64,000 nt of DNA. Source: VYFG01 sp965203365. GTDB lineage: Bacteria; Pseudomonadota; Gammaproteobacteria; Arenicellales; Poriferihabitantaceae. Positions 17,039-25,835 of this stretch are shown here, in pieces. Made by a program: the position numbers and the translations under genes. The first letter of the stretch is position 1; every line of letters starts with the position of its first letter. The notes beneath the pieces were generated by a model. It had not been told where the DNA came from, made no database searches, and saw nothing but the letters and a program-made list of their open reading frames with translations. The DNA is taken from contig OZ241878.1 in NCBI GenBank assembly GCA_965203365.1, positions 1,116,001 to 1,180,000 on the forward strand, written 5' to 3'.

Positions 17039-18055
17039 TCAGGGGCTTGGATCCGCCTCGGCGCCCTCCTTGACCACGGGCATGAGATCTTCCCGACTGA
17101 TGCCCAAGGCCAATACGGTCGGACTCGCCACGAAGATGGACGAATAGGTGCCTACGAGCACCCCGATCAACAAAGCAAAGGCGAATCCATGAATAATCTC
17201 CCCACCCAGAAACAACAGGGATAGAACCACAAACAATGTGGTCAACGACGTTAAGAGGGTGCGGGGCAGAGTTTCGTTGACGGACTGGTTGATGACCGCG
17301 ATCGGCTCAGACTTTCTCAGTTTGCGGAAATTCTCCCGGACCCGATCAAATACCACAATGGTGTCATTGAGAGAATAGCCGATGACGGCCAGGATGGCTG
17401 CCAGGACCGCCAGAGAAAAATCAAGCTGAAACAGCGCAAACACGCCCACCGTGATGAGCACATCGTGCACCAGAGCGACGACCGAGCCCACGGCAAACCG
17501 CCATTCGAAGCGAAAGGTCACGTAAATCAGGATGCCGATCAGGGCGTACAACATGGCCAGCCCCCCCTGTTCCTTCAGCTCATCCCCCACTTGTGGGCCC
17601 ACAAACTCTACCCGACGCATCTGGACGGCACAGTCCTGAACCACCCCCCCGACACTGCACAACTGGCTGTTGCTACCCACCCGCTCAGCAGGTATCTCCC
17701 CAATGGGTTGACGCAATAATTGCATCACTGCGGTACTGATCTCCGCCGCCTTGAATTCTTCGCGCTCTACTGTCGCCGGCAGGCGGATCAGCACATCCCT
17801 TGAGGTACCGAAGTGTTGCACAATGGCATCATCGAACCCCCCATCGGTCAGTGCCGAGCGTACACTCGCAATTTCCACGGCATCCTCGTATCCCACTTCC
17901 ACCAAGGTACCCCCGGTGAAATCAATACCAAAGTTCAGACCTCGAACGACAATGGCCATCAGGCTGATGACAATGACCGCCACCGAGACGATCAATGCCA
18001 TACGGCGCTGATCCATGAAGTTGATTTTGGTATTTTTAACCAATTGGAATTTCAT
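17039..18055 (-). CDS. secF: Protein translocase subunit SecF
   Basis: This 338-residue inner-membrane protein works with SecD and YajC to use the proton gradient for late steps of Sec-dependent export. It has a first transmembrane helix (residues about 18-38), the GLNFGIDFTGGTLVEV motif, a periplasmic domain, and five C-terminal helices carrying the AAILAVIGYSLNDTIVVFDR signature and the FALLIGVLVGTYSSIFVASP end. The periplasmic insert includes VGSNSQLCSVGGVVQDC, a longer loop than in E. coli. It follows secD by 22 bases. Confidence 0.96.
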   Translation of the reverse strand: MKFQLVKNTKINFMDQRRMALIVSVAVIVISLMAIVVRGLNFGIDFTGGTLVEVGYEDAVEIASVRSALTDGGFDDAIVQHFGTSRDVLIRLPATVEREEFKAAEISTAVMQLLRQPIGEIPAERVGSNSQLCSVGGVVQDCAVQMRRVEFVGPQVGDELKEQGGLAMLYALIGILIYVTFRFEWRFAVGSVVALVHDVLITVGVFALFQLDFSLAVLAAILAVIGYSLNDTIVVFDRVRENFRKLRKSEPIAVINQSVNETLPRTLLTSLTTLFVVLSLLFLGGEIIHGFAFALLIGVLVGTYSSIFVASPTVLALGISREDLMPVVKEGAEADPSP

Positions 18056-18077
18056 GATCCCGTCTCCAATCGCCTCG

Positions 18078-19961
18078 CTAGATCAACAACTGCTTGACAT
18101 TCTTACCACCGTAATACCAGTTCACCAATACCCGGGTCAGCAGGATCGCCGTAAACATGGAAGTCAGGATACCAATGCTCAAGGTGACTGCAAAACCCTT
18201 GATCGGGCCGGTGCCGAAATTGAATAAGACCACCGCCGCAATGAGCGTGGTGATATTCGCATCCAAGATGGTCGACAAGGCCTTGTCATACCCCAGATGA
18301 ATACTGGCCTGAGGAGAATTTCCATTGCGGATCTCCTCACGAATTCGTTCGAAGATCAGCACATTGGCATCCACCGCCATCCCCACGGTCAATACAATAC
18401 CAGCCACTCCAGGTAGAGTCAGTGTTGCCTGAAAGAAAGACAAAACCGCCACAATCAGAATCAGGTTGGTGGTCAAGGCAATGTTGGCGGCCACACCGAA
18501 AAGCCGATAATAGACCAGCATGAAAATCAGCACGACCACCAGCCCAACCATCACCGACATAAATCCCTGATCGATATTGGCTTTGCCCAGACTGGGTCCA
18601 ACCGTGCGTTCCTCGATGATCTCCACCGGAGCGGCCAAGGAACCGGAACGGAGCATCAACGCCAGATCGCGGGCCTCATCCACACTGTCAATGCCTTCGA
18701 TCTGAAACCGCTTGCCCAGCTGATCACGAATCACCGGCGCGGTAATCACCTCCTCTAGTTTGCGACTGACCCGCTGCGGTGCCCCCTTGTCATCCAAAAC
18801 CAGGTTCCCGTCCGCATCCTTTTGGGTTTCGGACGTATTTTCCACATACACCACCGCCATGCGATTGCCGATGTTGTCGGCCGTGATCCGGCTGTTTTTC
18901 CGAGCCCCTTCTGCATCCAGGGTAATACTGACAATGGGTGAGCCGGACTGGGTATCAATGCTGGCGGCCGCATCGACGATATTGTCACCAGAGTAGATGA
19001 TGCTGCGCTTGAGCAGGATCCGACGGCCGTCACGGAATCGGTACAATCGGGAGCCCGCCGGAGATTGACCGCTTTGTTCCGCTTCCACCGTGTTTGATTC
19101 ATCCACCATCCGCATTTCCAGCGTGGCCGCTCGCCCCAGGATCCGCTTGGCGCGCTCGGTATCTTGCACCCCCGGCAACTGGATCACGATCCGATTGCTG
19201 CCTTGTTGCTGCACCAGCGGTTCAGCCACCCCCAGTTGATCAATCCGGTTGCGCAGGGCCGTCATGTTCTGTTCCAGAGAGAATCGCTGGATTTCGTCGA
19301 TCTGATCGGGACTGAGAGCGGCTCGAAATACATCCGGGCGGTCATCATCCGCTTCCAGATCCAACTCCTCCAATTCCCTGTCGATCTGCCGGAGGGCTTC
19401 TTCACGGTCACTGGCATCCCGCAGGGTCACTTCCACCGACCCGTCGGCTGCAATGCGCACGCCTCGGTAGCGTAACTTGCCATCTCTTAACACCAGACGG
19501 ACATCATCTTCATAACGCTGTCGCGCATTATTGATGGCCGTCTGCATGTCCACCTCAAGCAGAAAATGGACTCCACCCCGAAGGTCCAGCCCCAGATACA
19601 TGGGATTGGCACCTGAGTTCAGCAGCCAATCCGGAGCACCAGAAACCAGGGCCAACGCGGAACTGTACCGATCCCCAAGGTTTTGGGCCATGGCATCCCT
19701 GGCAATCAATTGATCTTCATTGTTCGCAAATCGAATCCGAATCCCTTGGTCAGTCTGCACCACTGATCGGGGAACCACCCCGGCAACATTCAGGATATCC
19801 TGTACTTCTTCCAATGCCCCCTGCTCCAATAACAAGCCACGCACACCCCGAAGAGTCATGCCCGGGTCATTGCCAAATATATTCGGCAGAGCGTAGTACA
19901 GCCCACCAAGCAGCACTACCACGACCAGAACATATCGCCACCAAGCAGTCTGGTTCAACAT
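18078..19961 (-). CDS. secD: Protein translocase subunit SecD
   Basis: This 627-residue protein is the larger SecDF partner. It has one N-terminal transmembrane helix, the MYLGLDLRGGVHFLLEVDM motif near residue 120, a large periplasmic P1 domain, and the ILGRAATLEMRMVD block. The C-terminal membrane domain contains EERTVGPSLGKANIDQG, the GMAVDANVLIFERIREE signature and GFAVTLSIGILTSMFTAI. Length fits E. coli SecD (615). It lies between yajC and secF on the same strand, the standard order. Confidence 0.97.
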   Translation of the reverse strand: MLNQTAWWRYVLVVVVLLGGLYYALPNIFGNDPGMTLRGVRGLLLEQGALEEVQDILNVAGVVPRSVVQTDQGIRIRFANNEDQLIARDAMAQNLGDRYSSALALVSGAPDWLLNSGANPMYLGLDLRGGVHFLLEVDMQTAINNARQRYEDDVRLVLRDGKLRYRGVRIAADGSVEVTLRDASDREEALRQIDRELEELDLEADDDRPDVFRAALSPDQIDEIQRFSLEQNMTALRNRIDQLGVAEPLVQQQGSNRIVIQLPGVQDTERAKRILGRAATLEMRMVDESNTVEAEQSGQSPAGSRLYRFRDGRRILLKRSIIYSGDNIVDAAASIDTQSGSPIVSITLDAEGARKNSRITADNIGNRMAVVYVENTSETQKDADGNLVLDDKGAPQRVSRKLEEVITAPVIRDQLGKRFQIEGIDSVDEARDLALMLRSGSLAAPVEIIEERTVGPSLGKANIDQGFMSVMVGLVVVLIFMLVYYRLFGVAANIALTTNLILIVAVLSFFQATLTLPGVAGIVLTVGMAVDANVLIFERIREEIRNGNSPQASIHLGYDKALSTILDANITTLIAAVVLFNFGTGPIKGFAVTLSIGILTSMFTAILLTRVLVNWYYGGKNVKQLLI

Positions 19962-20031
19962 AAGCGTATCGAATTACAATCGGGCGGGGATTGGTCTGGG
20001 TCGCAACGGCCTGGAGCTGTCTGGACCGTGA

Positions 20032-20373
20032 TCAGGATTTCGCACTCTCGCCCGCTTTGATCGTTCCCTTGGGCATCATTTGTGCAATGGAAACCCGTTG
20101 CACCCGCAACTGGATTCCCTCCGCCACCTCCATGACCACAAAATTGTCCCCAACCGATGTGATCCGACCCAAAACCCCCCCGGCCGTCACGACTTCATCA
20201 CCTTTTGACAGATCGGCTACCATGGCCCGATGCTCCTTGGCCTTTTTCTGCTGGGGGCGAATGAGGAGGAAATAAAAGATGACGAACATCAGGACCAACG
20301 GCAACAAGCCGATCAGGCCGCCAGTTCCCCCCGTACCTGACTGAGCCCATGCGTCTGGGATAAATAAGTTCAT
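20032..20373 (-). CDS. yajC: Preprotein translocase accessory protein YajC
   Basis: This 113-residue protein has one transmembrane helix (GLIGLLPLVLMFVIFYFLLI) followed by the family signature RPQQKKAKEH and a soluble tail with GDEVVTAGGVLGRI. It associates with SecDF. The ATG at 20373 (MNLFIPDAWAQ) is preceded by CAGGA at good spacing; an upstream extension to 20457 has no conserved sequence. It starts the yajC-secD-secF unit. The tgt and queA genes commonly found before it are not adjacent. Confidence 0.93.
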   Translation of the reverse strand: MNLFIPDAWAQSGTGGTGGLIGLLPLVLMFVIFYFLLIRPQQKKAKEHRAMVADLSKGDEVVTAGGVLGRITSVGDNFVVMEVAEGIQLRVQRVSIAQMMPKGTIKAGESAKS

Positions 20374-20595
20374 GAGATTTCCTGAAAAACAGGTTATGAA
20401 TGGACAAATCTGTGCGGTGCAATGCGACTTTTCCGCAAACGCGCGATTATGCCACAACGCACCTTGAATAATGAGGGGCTAGAACAGAAAATTCACCGGT
20501 GCACAAACCACGGCAACGCGCATTCATTACTCGCTATCGGGGGGCTGGTTCCAACCCGATATTCCGCCCATGGCGATGGGGGATAGGATTTGTTA

Positions 20596-20760
20596 ATGGA
20601 TAAGTGCGTGGCATTGCTGCTGGTGCTGATCATGCTGACACTCACTGGCTGGGTCATCGGTTGGTGGGTCTACCCATTTGGGCTGATGGTCATGCTGGTG
20701 ATGTTGGCAGGCCGGCTGTTGCAGCTTGTGGGCAGGCGGTTCGAGAGGGGATCTGGCTAA
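20596..20760 (+). CDS. Small two-helix membrane protein (54 residues)
   Basis: A short frame starts ATG GAT AAG TGC and ends TAA at 20758-20760. It encodes two hydrophobic segments (residues 5-17 and 19-40) separated by a GWWVYPFG turn and a basic C-terminus GRRFERGSG, the expected topology for a positive-inside hairpin protein. A weak AGGAT sequence lies about 8 bases upstream. It is divergent from yajC. I do not recognise a family, but a hydrophobic frame with a basic tail is unlikely to be random. Confidence 0.45.
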   Translation: MDKCVALLLVLIMLTLTGWVIGWWVYPFGLMVMLVMLAGRLLQLVGRRFERGSG

Positions 20761-21416
20761 TGCCGTCGCAAGCGAAATCGGCTCATTGATGGGCAGTCTG
20801 GTCCCTGTTGTTCTGCACACCTGGCCTGCGGGTCATGAAGGGTGTGTACTCCGATGTCATCACTATCCAATCATCATCTCCCTTCTGGAAGGGTTACCAC
20901 TCTCGGACCGACGAGTCACTCTTATGCATTCTTCCTCAACACCCCATTTTCCGTTTTTTCCTGAACCACGATCAGGAGTGGGGGCCTTACATCCTGACCT
21001 ACCGATGGACGGTATGCGATTGTTCCTCTCGAAAATCACTTCCGGTCAAAGGAGCGCATGCCCCCATCGCGCCGGACCGACAGGACCTGCCACCTCTTGA
21101 GGGGCTGGCAAAAAGCCGGAGCATTGGATTTCGTGAAGACTCACGACGATTTCAGCAAAGGATACATCCCTTATCGCTTGTCTGATCCTGTGCTGACTAT
21201 CAAGACACTCTATCCGGCCAGTGAGCCCGTGACCTCGAAGATGACCGGTCTGTTCGGTTCGATGGATCCTCATACTGACCCTGTCCGCCATGAATCTCGC
21301 CCGTCTGGCGGGGAATATGGTAAGAGGGGAATGCCTTTCCATCGCGATCCCTTATTCCAACTGTTGCCCCCATTCGAGGCTAAGCAGGCATCCAAAGACC
21401 AAGGGCTCCTGCACCC
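20761..21416. other. Intergenic region with no convincing gene
   Basis: Several overlapping frames occur on both strands, but none has recognisable motifs, a credible ribosome binding site or sequence bias separating it from chance. The stretch may hold decayed coding DNA and the promoter of the EamA transporter. Confidence 0.5.
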
Positions 21417-22316
21417 ATGGCTCTGAACATGCCTCATTCAGGATTCACCCGTGCTGTGATGGTCATCCTGCTCGCCATCCTCCTTTTCGATATCCAGGCC
21501 GCCATTATCAAATTTCTCGGGGGACACTATTCCGTTCCGCAGATCGCCACATTTCGCAACATATTCGGACTGATTCCGGCTATCTTGCTGGTCTATCTGA
21601 CCAAGACCCATGTCCGAGGTCGATCCCGATTCGTGTTGCGTCAGTGGCCACTGACCATCGTACGCGGCGCATCCATCGCTGGAGCCCAGTTCTGCCTCTA
21701 TCTGTCTTTGAACCGGATGGAGTTCGCGACAGCTTCTACACTGGCTTACGCCGGCCCCTTGTTCATTACAGCACTGTCAGTCCCCATCCTGCACCACCAG
21801 GTAGGAGCCATTCGCTGGCTGGCAGTGTCCATCGGCTTCATGGGCATCGTTCTCGTCATGCGTCCTCAAGAAGCTGACCTATTCCAATGGGTCACCCTCC
21901 TGCCAATCTGTGCGGCGTTCGGTTATGCCCTGTCCAGTGTGCTTGTCCGCCTGTTCGACGACAGCAGTCCGACTTCAGTGATCAACTTGTATACCACGGT
22001 ATGCGCCCTGGCGTTCACATTCGTGCTGATGCTCGCTACCGATGCCTACCTGCCGATTGCCACTATCGAGGACTGGATATGGATGTTACTCATGGGCATT
22101 GTCGGCAGCATGGCGGTGTTTTTCCTCATCACGGCATACCGCCTGACCTTGCCAAGTAATCTGGCCCCGTTCGAATACTTCGGTATTCCCTTTTCCTTCA
22201 TTATCGGCTGGGTGTTTTTCCATGAGGCTCCTTTTTCCCGGCTGATTCCAGGTGTTTTCTTTATTGTGGGTGGAGGATTGCTGATTTTCTGGCGCGAGAG
22301 ATCCCGCTTAAGATAA
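21417..22316 (+). CDS. EamA/RhaT-family (DMT) transporter
   Basis: This 299-residue protein has about ten predicted transmembrane helices in two homologous EamA halves. The first half includes FRNIFGLIPAILLVYL and YLSLNRMEFATASTLAYAGP; the second includes ALSSVLVRLFDDSSP and FFLITAYRLTLPSNLAPFEY, followed by GWVFFHEAPF. Members export or import small metabolites such as amino acids or S-adenosylmethionine; the substrate cannot be read from sequence. The start is ATG at 21417 and it stands alone, convergent with the DUF4143 ATPase gene. Confidence 0.9.
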   Translation: MALNMPHSGFTRAVMVILLAILLFDIQAAIIKFLGGHYSVPQIATFRNIFGLIPAILLVYLTKTHVRGRSRFVLRQWPLTIVRGASIAGAQFCLYLSLNRMEFATASTLAYAGPLFITALSVPILHHQVGAIRWLAVSIGFMGIVLVMRPQEADLFQWVTLLPICAAFGYALSSVLVRLFDDSSPTSVINLYTTVCALAFTFVLMLATDAYLPIATIEDWIWMLLMGIVGSMAVFFLITAYRLTLPSNLAPFEYFGIPFSFIIGWVFFHEAPFSRLIPGVFFIVGGGLLIFWRERSRLR

Positions 22317-22333
22317 ATCGTTTCTTGGTCCTG

Positions 22334-22358
22334 ATGCCGGCCGAAGCGAGGTCGGCAT
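22334..22358. terminator. Possible bidirectional terminator hairpin
   Basis: ATGCCGGCC at 22334-22342 pairs with GGTCGGCAT at 22350-22358 (one G-T) across a 7-base loop, in the 61-base gap between two convergent genes. There is only a short pyrimidine stretch after it, so efficiency is doubtful. Confidence 0.4.
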
Positions 22359-22377
22359 TCTCCACTTAGCGAGTACT

Positions 22378-23583
22378 TCATATTGACTGGAGCTTTTCCA
22401 TCAGTCCCGATAGAGATACGACCTTTATGCCATTACCAACAGAAAACTCATCCTCTCCACCGTAGAGAACATATTTGTACCTTGCACCGACGTCTTCGCA
22501 GGTTTGGCTGTAGTGCCTGCCAATTTTGGGCGCCACACCGTATTTGATCTCGACAGCCCAGACACCTGACGATGGAGTCTTGATGACCAGATCAATCTCC
22601 GCTCCGGTGGCGGTTCGATAAAAAAAGGATTCAGCACTGTTCGGCAGTATTGAAAAAATATTTTCCAGGACAAAGCCTTCCCAACTCTTTCCTAAAACCG
22701 GATGAGACAGTAACTCGTCATGGCTGTTGATCCCGAGCAACCGATGCAAAATACCGCTGTCACGGACGTAATATCGGGGTGACTTCACCAAGCGCTTTTT
22801 CACGTTCGCATGCCAAGGTTCTAAACGCCTGACGAGCAAAAGATCAGTGAGGATATCAAGATAATGGGTGACTGTCTTCGCATCGACTTCCAGATTTGAA
22901 GCCAAATTGGAATAATTGACGGTCTCACCCTGCAGATGAGCCAGCATGATCCATAACCGACGCAACCTGGCTGCGGGAACGCGAAAACCCATCTGCGGGA
23001 TGTCACGCTCAAGATATGTGCGAATCAGATGTTCAAGCCAATCCATCGCTTCATCGTCGTCGGTCGACAAGTAGCTGTCTGGAAAAGAACCTCGCAGCCA
23101 GAGCGTCTGTTGTGCCGACCGATTTCCACCAATCTCAGCGGTATTGAGGCCACTCATCTCAATATAGGTAATCCTGCCTGCAAGACTCTCGGAAGACTGA
23201 CGCATCAAATCCATTGATGCCGACCCCAGTAATAGGAAATGGCCCGCTCGACGACCACGTTCACGGTTTTTGTCAATCATCCCCCTCAACACGGGGAATA
23301 ACTCGGGGCTTCGCTGGATTTCATCCAGAATCACCAGCTTGTCTGCATGAGTATTCAAAAAGCTGGTGGGGTCGCTGAGTTTAAGCAAGTCCTCGGGGGC
23401 TTCTAAATCCAGATAGATGGATTCGGTACCTTGAGCAATGGTTTTTGCCAGTGTGGTCTTGCCAACCTGACGCGCCCCAAATAAGACGACAGCAGGTACC
23501 TTAGCGATCGCCTTTTGTAGCCTCTTGGTGATTTGACGTCTAATCATATCTTGCATTTTAGGAGTCAGACTCCAGAAAAACAA
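22378..23583 (-). CDS. AAA+ ATPase with DUF4143 domain
   Basis: This 401-residue protein has an N-terminal AAA-type P-loop (Walker A FGARQVGKTT at residues 35-44, Walker B KLVILDEIQRSP and the sensor segment LLLGSASMDLM). A winged-helix-like region follows, then the C-terminal DUF4143 domain, which has a restriction-endonuclease-like fold. In the latter, GAEIDLVIKT and VWAVEIKYG supply a D...ExK arrangement. Such standalone genes are abundant in bacterial accessory regions; their function is not established. It lies upstream of a toxin-antitoxin pair, and an MITE-like element follows, consistent with an accessory island. Confidence 0.88.
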   Translation of the reverse strand: MFFWSLTPKMQDMIRRQITKRLQKAIAKVPAVVLFGARQVGKTTLAKTIAQGTESIYLDLEAPEDLLKLSDPTSFLNTHADKLVILDEIQRSPELFPVLRGMIDKNRERGRRAGHFLLLGSASMDLMRQSSESLAGRITYIEMSGLNTAEIGGNRSAQQTLWLRGSFPDSYLSTDDDEAMDWLEHLIRTYLERDIPQMGFRVPAARLRRLWIMLAHLQGETVNYSNLASNLEVDAKTVTHYLDILTDLLLVRRLEPWHANVKKRLVKSPRYYVRDSGILHRLLGINSHDELLSHPVLGKSWEGFVLENIFSILPNSAESFFYRTATGAEIDLVIKTPSSGVWAVEIKYGVAPKIGRHYSQTCEDVGARYKYVLYGGEDEFSVGNGIKVVSLSGLMEKLQSI

Positions 23584-23702
23584 GGTTTATTGTGCGATCG
23601 CTTCGGTGTTTTATGGCACCCAATATCATCAAGAGCTAGATGCGAGTTGTCACCTACCAATTCCAGTCACCGCGTTGCGGTTAGTTTGACGAATAAACTT
23701 GG

Positions 23703-23966
23703 TCATGGTTGGCCAATATTGACCAGAATAATCTTCCCATCCTGAATCTCCAGTGCCAGCACGATTCGATAACTCATATTGATGGAAACTGCCGAGAGAC
23801 CCTTCAGACGACCTTCCAGGCTGTGCAGCCTTGATGAGGGATGGTAAGGATCCAACTCCAACAGCTCGAGTGTTTTCCTATATTGGCTGTGTGTCCCTGG
23901 ATGCTTCCTCATAATTTGTGGGACGCATCTGATGCAGCTATTCGGATAGATCAGTGTATATGGCAT
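23703..23966 (-). CDS. RelE/ParE-superfamily toxin
   Basis: This 87-residue protein ends with the family pattern PYHPSSRLHSLEGRLKGLSA followed by SINMSYRIVLALEIQDGKIILVNIG, matching RelE/StbE-type toxins of type II systems. These usually cleave mRNA on the ribosome. Basic and aromatic residues at the expected C-terminal places are partly present. Its start overlaps the stop of the upstream antitoxin gene by one base, the usual antitoxin-first arrangement. Confidence 0.78.
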   Translation of the reverse strand: MPYTLIYPNSCIRCVPQIMRKHPGTHSQYRKTLELLELDPYHPSSRLHSLEGRLKGLSAVSINMSYRIVLALEIQDGKIILVNIGQP

Positions 23967-24181
23967 TAGCCCAGTACTCGCTTCATATGCTCATCTACGC
24001 TTTCGGTCTTGTAGTGACCGTTGGCTACATCGTTGTGGGCTTCCTGAAGAATAACATCCAGTTCGTATTCGCGCGGTTTGTTACAGGTGCTGAAGTCGAG
24101 CACAACGTACTTGCACTCGCCGCGCATAGTTAATGATGGCTTCCCCATCTTGACGGAGAGCGGATTCAAAAACGAACACAC
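23966..24181 (-). CDS. Antitoxin of the RelE-type module
   Basis: This small protein (71 residues from the first Met, probably shorter) precedes and overlaps the RelE-type toxin by one base. Its N-terminus is uncertain, since Met12 or Met19 are possible starts. The C-terminal part (LQEAHNDVANGHYKTESVDE) has the acidic, helical look of an antitoxin tail that wraps the toxin. I cannot assign the DNA-binding fold. Function is inferred from context. Confidence 0.6.
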   Translation of the reverse strand: MCSFLNPLSVKMGKPSLTMRGECKYVVLDFSTCNKPREYELDVILQEAHNDVANGHYKTESVDEHMKRVLG

Positions 24182-24806
24182 CTTTCGTCTTGCAATCGTT
24201 GGCGGTGATTCTGGTCATGAGTTGAACCGCAATAAGTCTATTCGCAGTACTGATCACCATACTCTATAAGAGCGATTTGGCGAGAGACCACAGTGATGTT
24301 GAAGTAGCTGAATAGTGGGTGCTCTGATCGACGCAAAATCAGCCCTGTCCGATAGTCTCCGGTTTTCCATCATTGGCGACAGGGGAAGATTCACCGAAAT
24401 GGCATCGACAGCACTGATGTTATGAATCGGAAGATTGTCCAATTTTCGGGGAAGATATCGCTGGTCAGTCCATGACTGATTGTCCTGCAGGTCGCTTCGG
24501 AGACATTGAGCCGCTTCAGCTTGACCAACTCTCTGCCACAATGTGAAAAATGTCTCATAAGCGTCACATGCTGCCCCTGTTCCCATCATGGTTCTGTCTT
24601 CTTTCGGGTCAATACCCGAGCTGATGACATTCGGAGTTCTTGGGCTTTGTCGCTGGCGTCAGCCCGTGACAGGTCGGGACAATTCCCCGAGCCACGGCTG
24701 ACTCTCTTGATATGATGAGACTGGTGTAATGGAATAACCACAGTTCGAAGCTGTTCGGCTTCAGGCGAAAAGACAGCCCTTTGCCATCAGCTGGGGGGTA
24801 TTTGTT
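24182..24806. other. Region between the toxin-antitoxin module and the MITE-like element
   Basis: A minus-strand frame at 24254-24589 (111 codons, with SAVDAISVNLP and ADFASIRAPT) might be a decayed gene, but I see no family. The rest shows nothing beyond probable promoter space for the antitoxin. The sequence resembles old accessory DNA. Confidence 0.35.
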
Positions 24807-25298
24807 CCCCCACTTCCAGTCTGAAGTGCAACACTCGCCCCGCTCCCGGCATGAGGGCATCCCCCGAATGAAGGGAGCGGGGCGGCAACCGGACAATTCA
24901 GCCCTCCTAGGGGCTGAAAGGGGCTGATGTCGGTCATTGATGGCATCCATCTACGCCAGGGAGTCTGACCGAGGCGATTTCACGACGCCAGGGCCCACTC
25001 GGGCCGTGTCAGGCTGACTTCGGCCGAGCGAGGCCCGGCCCGCGGAAGCATCGGCGGGAATCCGACGGCCGGAGAGACGCCGGAATCGGCCGCCTGATTG
25101 CGTCGAGGGAATCGTTCCCGGTCGACCGGGCGGCGTAGGGTGCCGCCATAACGAACGCCATTCCTCTCCCGGACCTCGGGCGGGACATCCACCGGGTGCC
25201 TTTCCGGTGAACCTTCCCGCGACGCCGCGCTCCCTCCCTTCGGGGGATGCCCTCATTCCGGGAGCGTGGTGAGTGTTGCACTTCGGAGTGGAAGTCAG
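24807..25298. mobile_element. MITE-like non-autonomous derivative of the IS30 element
   Basis: This element of about 490 bases has inverted ends about 80 bases long. The left end reads CCCCCACTTCCAGTCTGAAG and then AACACTCGCCCCGCTCCCGG; the right end, read on the other strand, gives nearly the same sequence through the GAGGGCATCCCCCGAA segment. Both ends correspond to the right end of the IS30 copy at 50674-52034. About 240 bases inside the left end match that element's 3' noncoding region, including the GGGCC...GAGCG inverted repeat. The remaining core has no counterpart in the full copy, and there is no transposase. It may be mobilised in trans. Confidence 0.7.
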
Positions 25299-25355
25299 GC
25301 CATGATATGCCATCAAGGAAGACGGGTTACAAGCACATTTTGGAAGAATAGTGTT

Positions 25356-25721
25356 TCAGTTGACCAGATCGGATTCCTCTGCTTGCAGGGACATTTTGTA
25401 GCCAGCGTAGAAATCGTCGAAGAGGTACTCGGCATAGTCATAATTCATTCCGAATCGAGCCGAGATATAGGTTAGCAAGGGGGGAATATCACTGTCCAGC
25501 AACACCTCTCCCGCTATCAATTCCACCATCTGAATGGTCCAAGTTTCAGGCACCTTTTTTTCAAACGTTGCTTCGTCAATGTCATCATGCAGGAGCAATC
25601 GAATATCAAGCCCATCGTTGGGGCGAGTCTCCCAGCCACGTATCAGATATTTGGCGGCTGTACTGAGTTCAGTAAATGGATCGTATTCAAGCCTGATACT
25701 CCTGCTGTGGTTATCGGTCAT
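25356..25721 (-). CDS. Conserved-looking small acidic protein, function unknown
   Basis: This 121-residue frame is strongly acidic (ELSTAAKYLI, LLLHDDIDEA, YDYAEYLFDDFYAGYKMSL) and has no signal or membrane segment. Composition and frame length suggest a real gene. I recognise no family. It sits 114 bases downstream of the NCS2 permease gene on the same strand and is next to the MITE-like element. Confidence 0.5.
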   Translation of the reverse strand: MTDNHSRSIRLEYDPFTELSTAAKYLIRGWETRPNDGLDIRLLLHDDIDEATFEKKVPETWTIQMVELIAGEVLLDSDIPPLLTYISARFGMNYDYAEYLFDDFYAGYKMSLQAEESDLVN

Positions 25722-25835
25722 TTTCGAAATGTGGATAAGGATTAAGGTATGGGAATCTCAAGAAACAATGCCCGGATATGGGAGACGGCCAACATCCGAC
25801 AACGAAAGTATTGTCTGGACAAGAGACCAGAATGG

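Noticed and set aside
15300..17040. FMN riboswitch upstream of ribD
   Set aside because: The conserved RFN core pattern was not recognisable upstream of ribD or in the gap to secF.
21046..21342. 98-codon minus-strand frame in the gap before the EamA gene
   Set aside because: No conserved motif, no good start signal, and several equally long frames overlap it.
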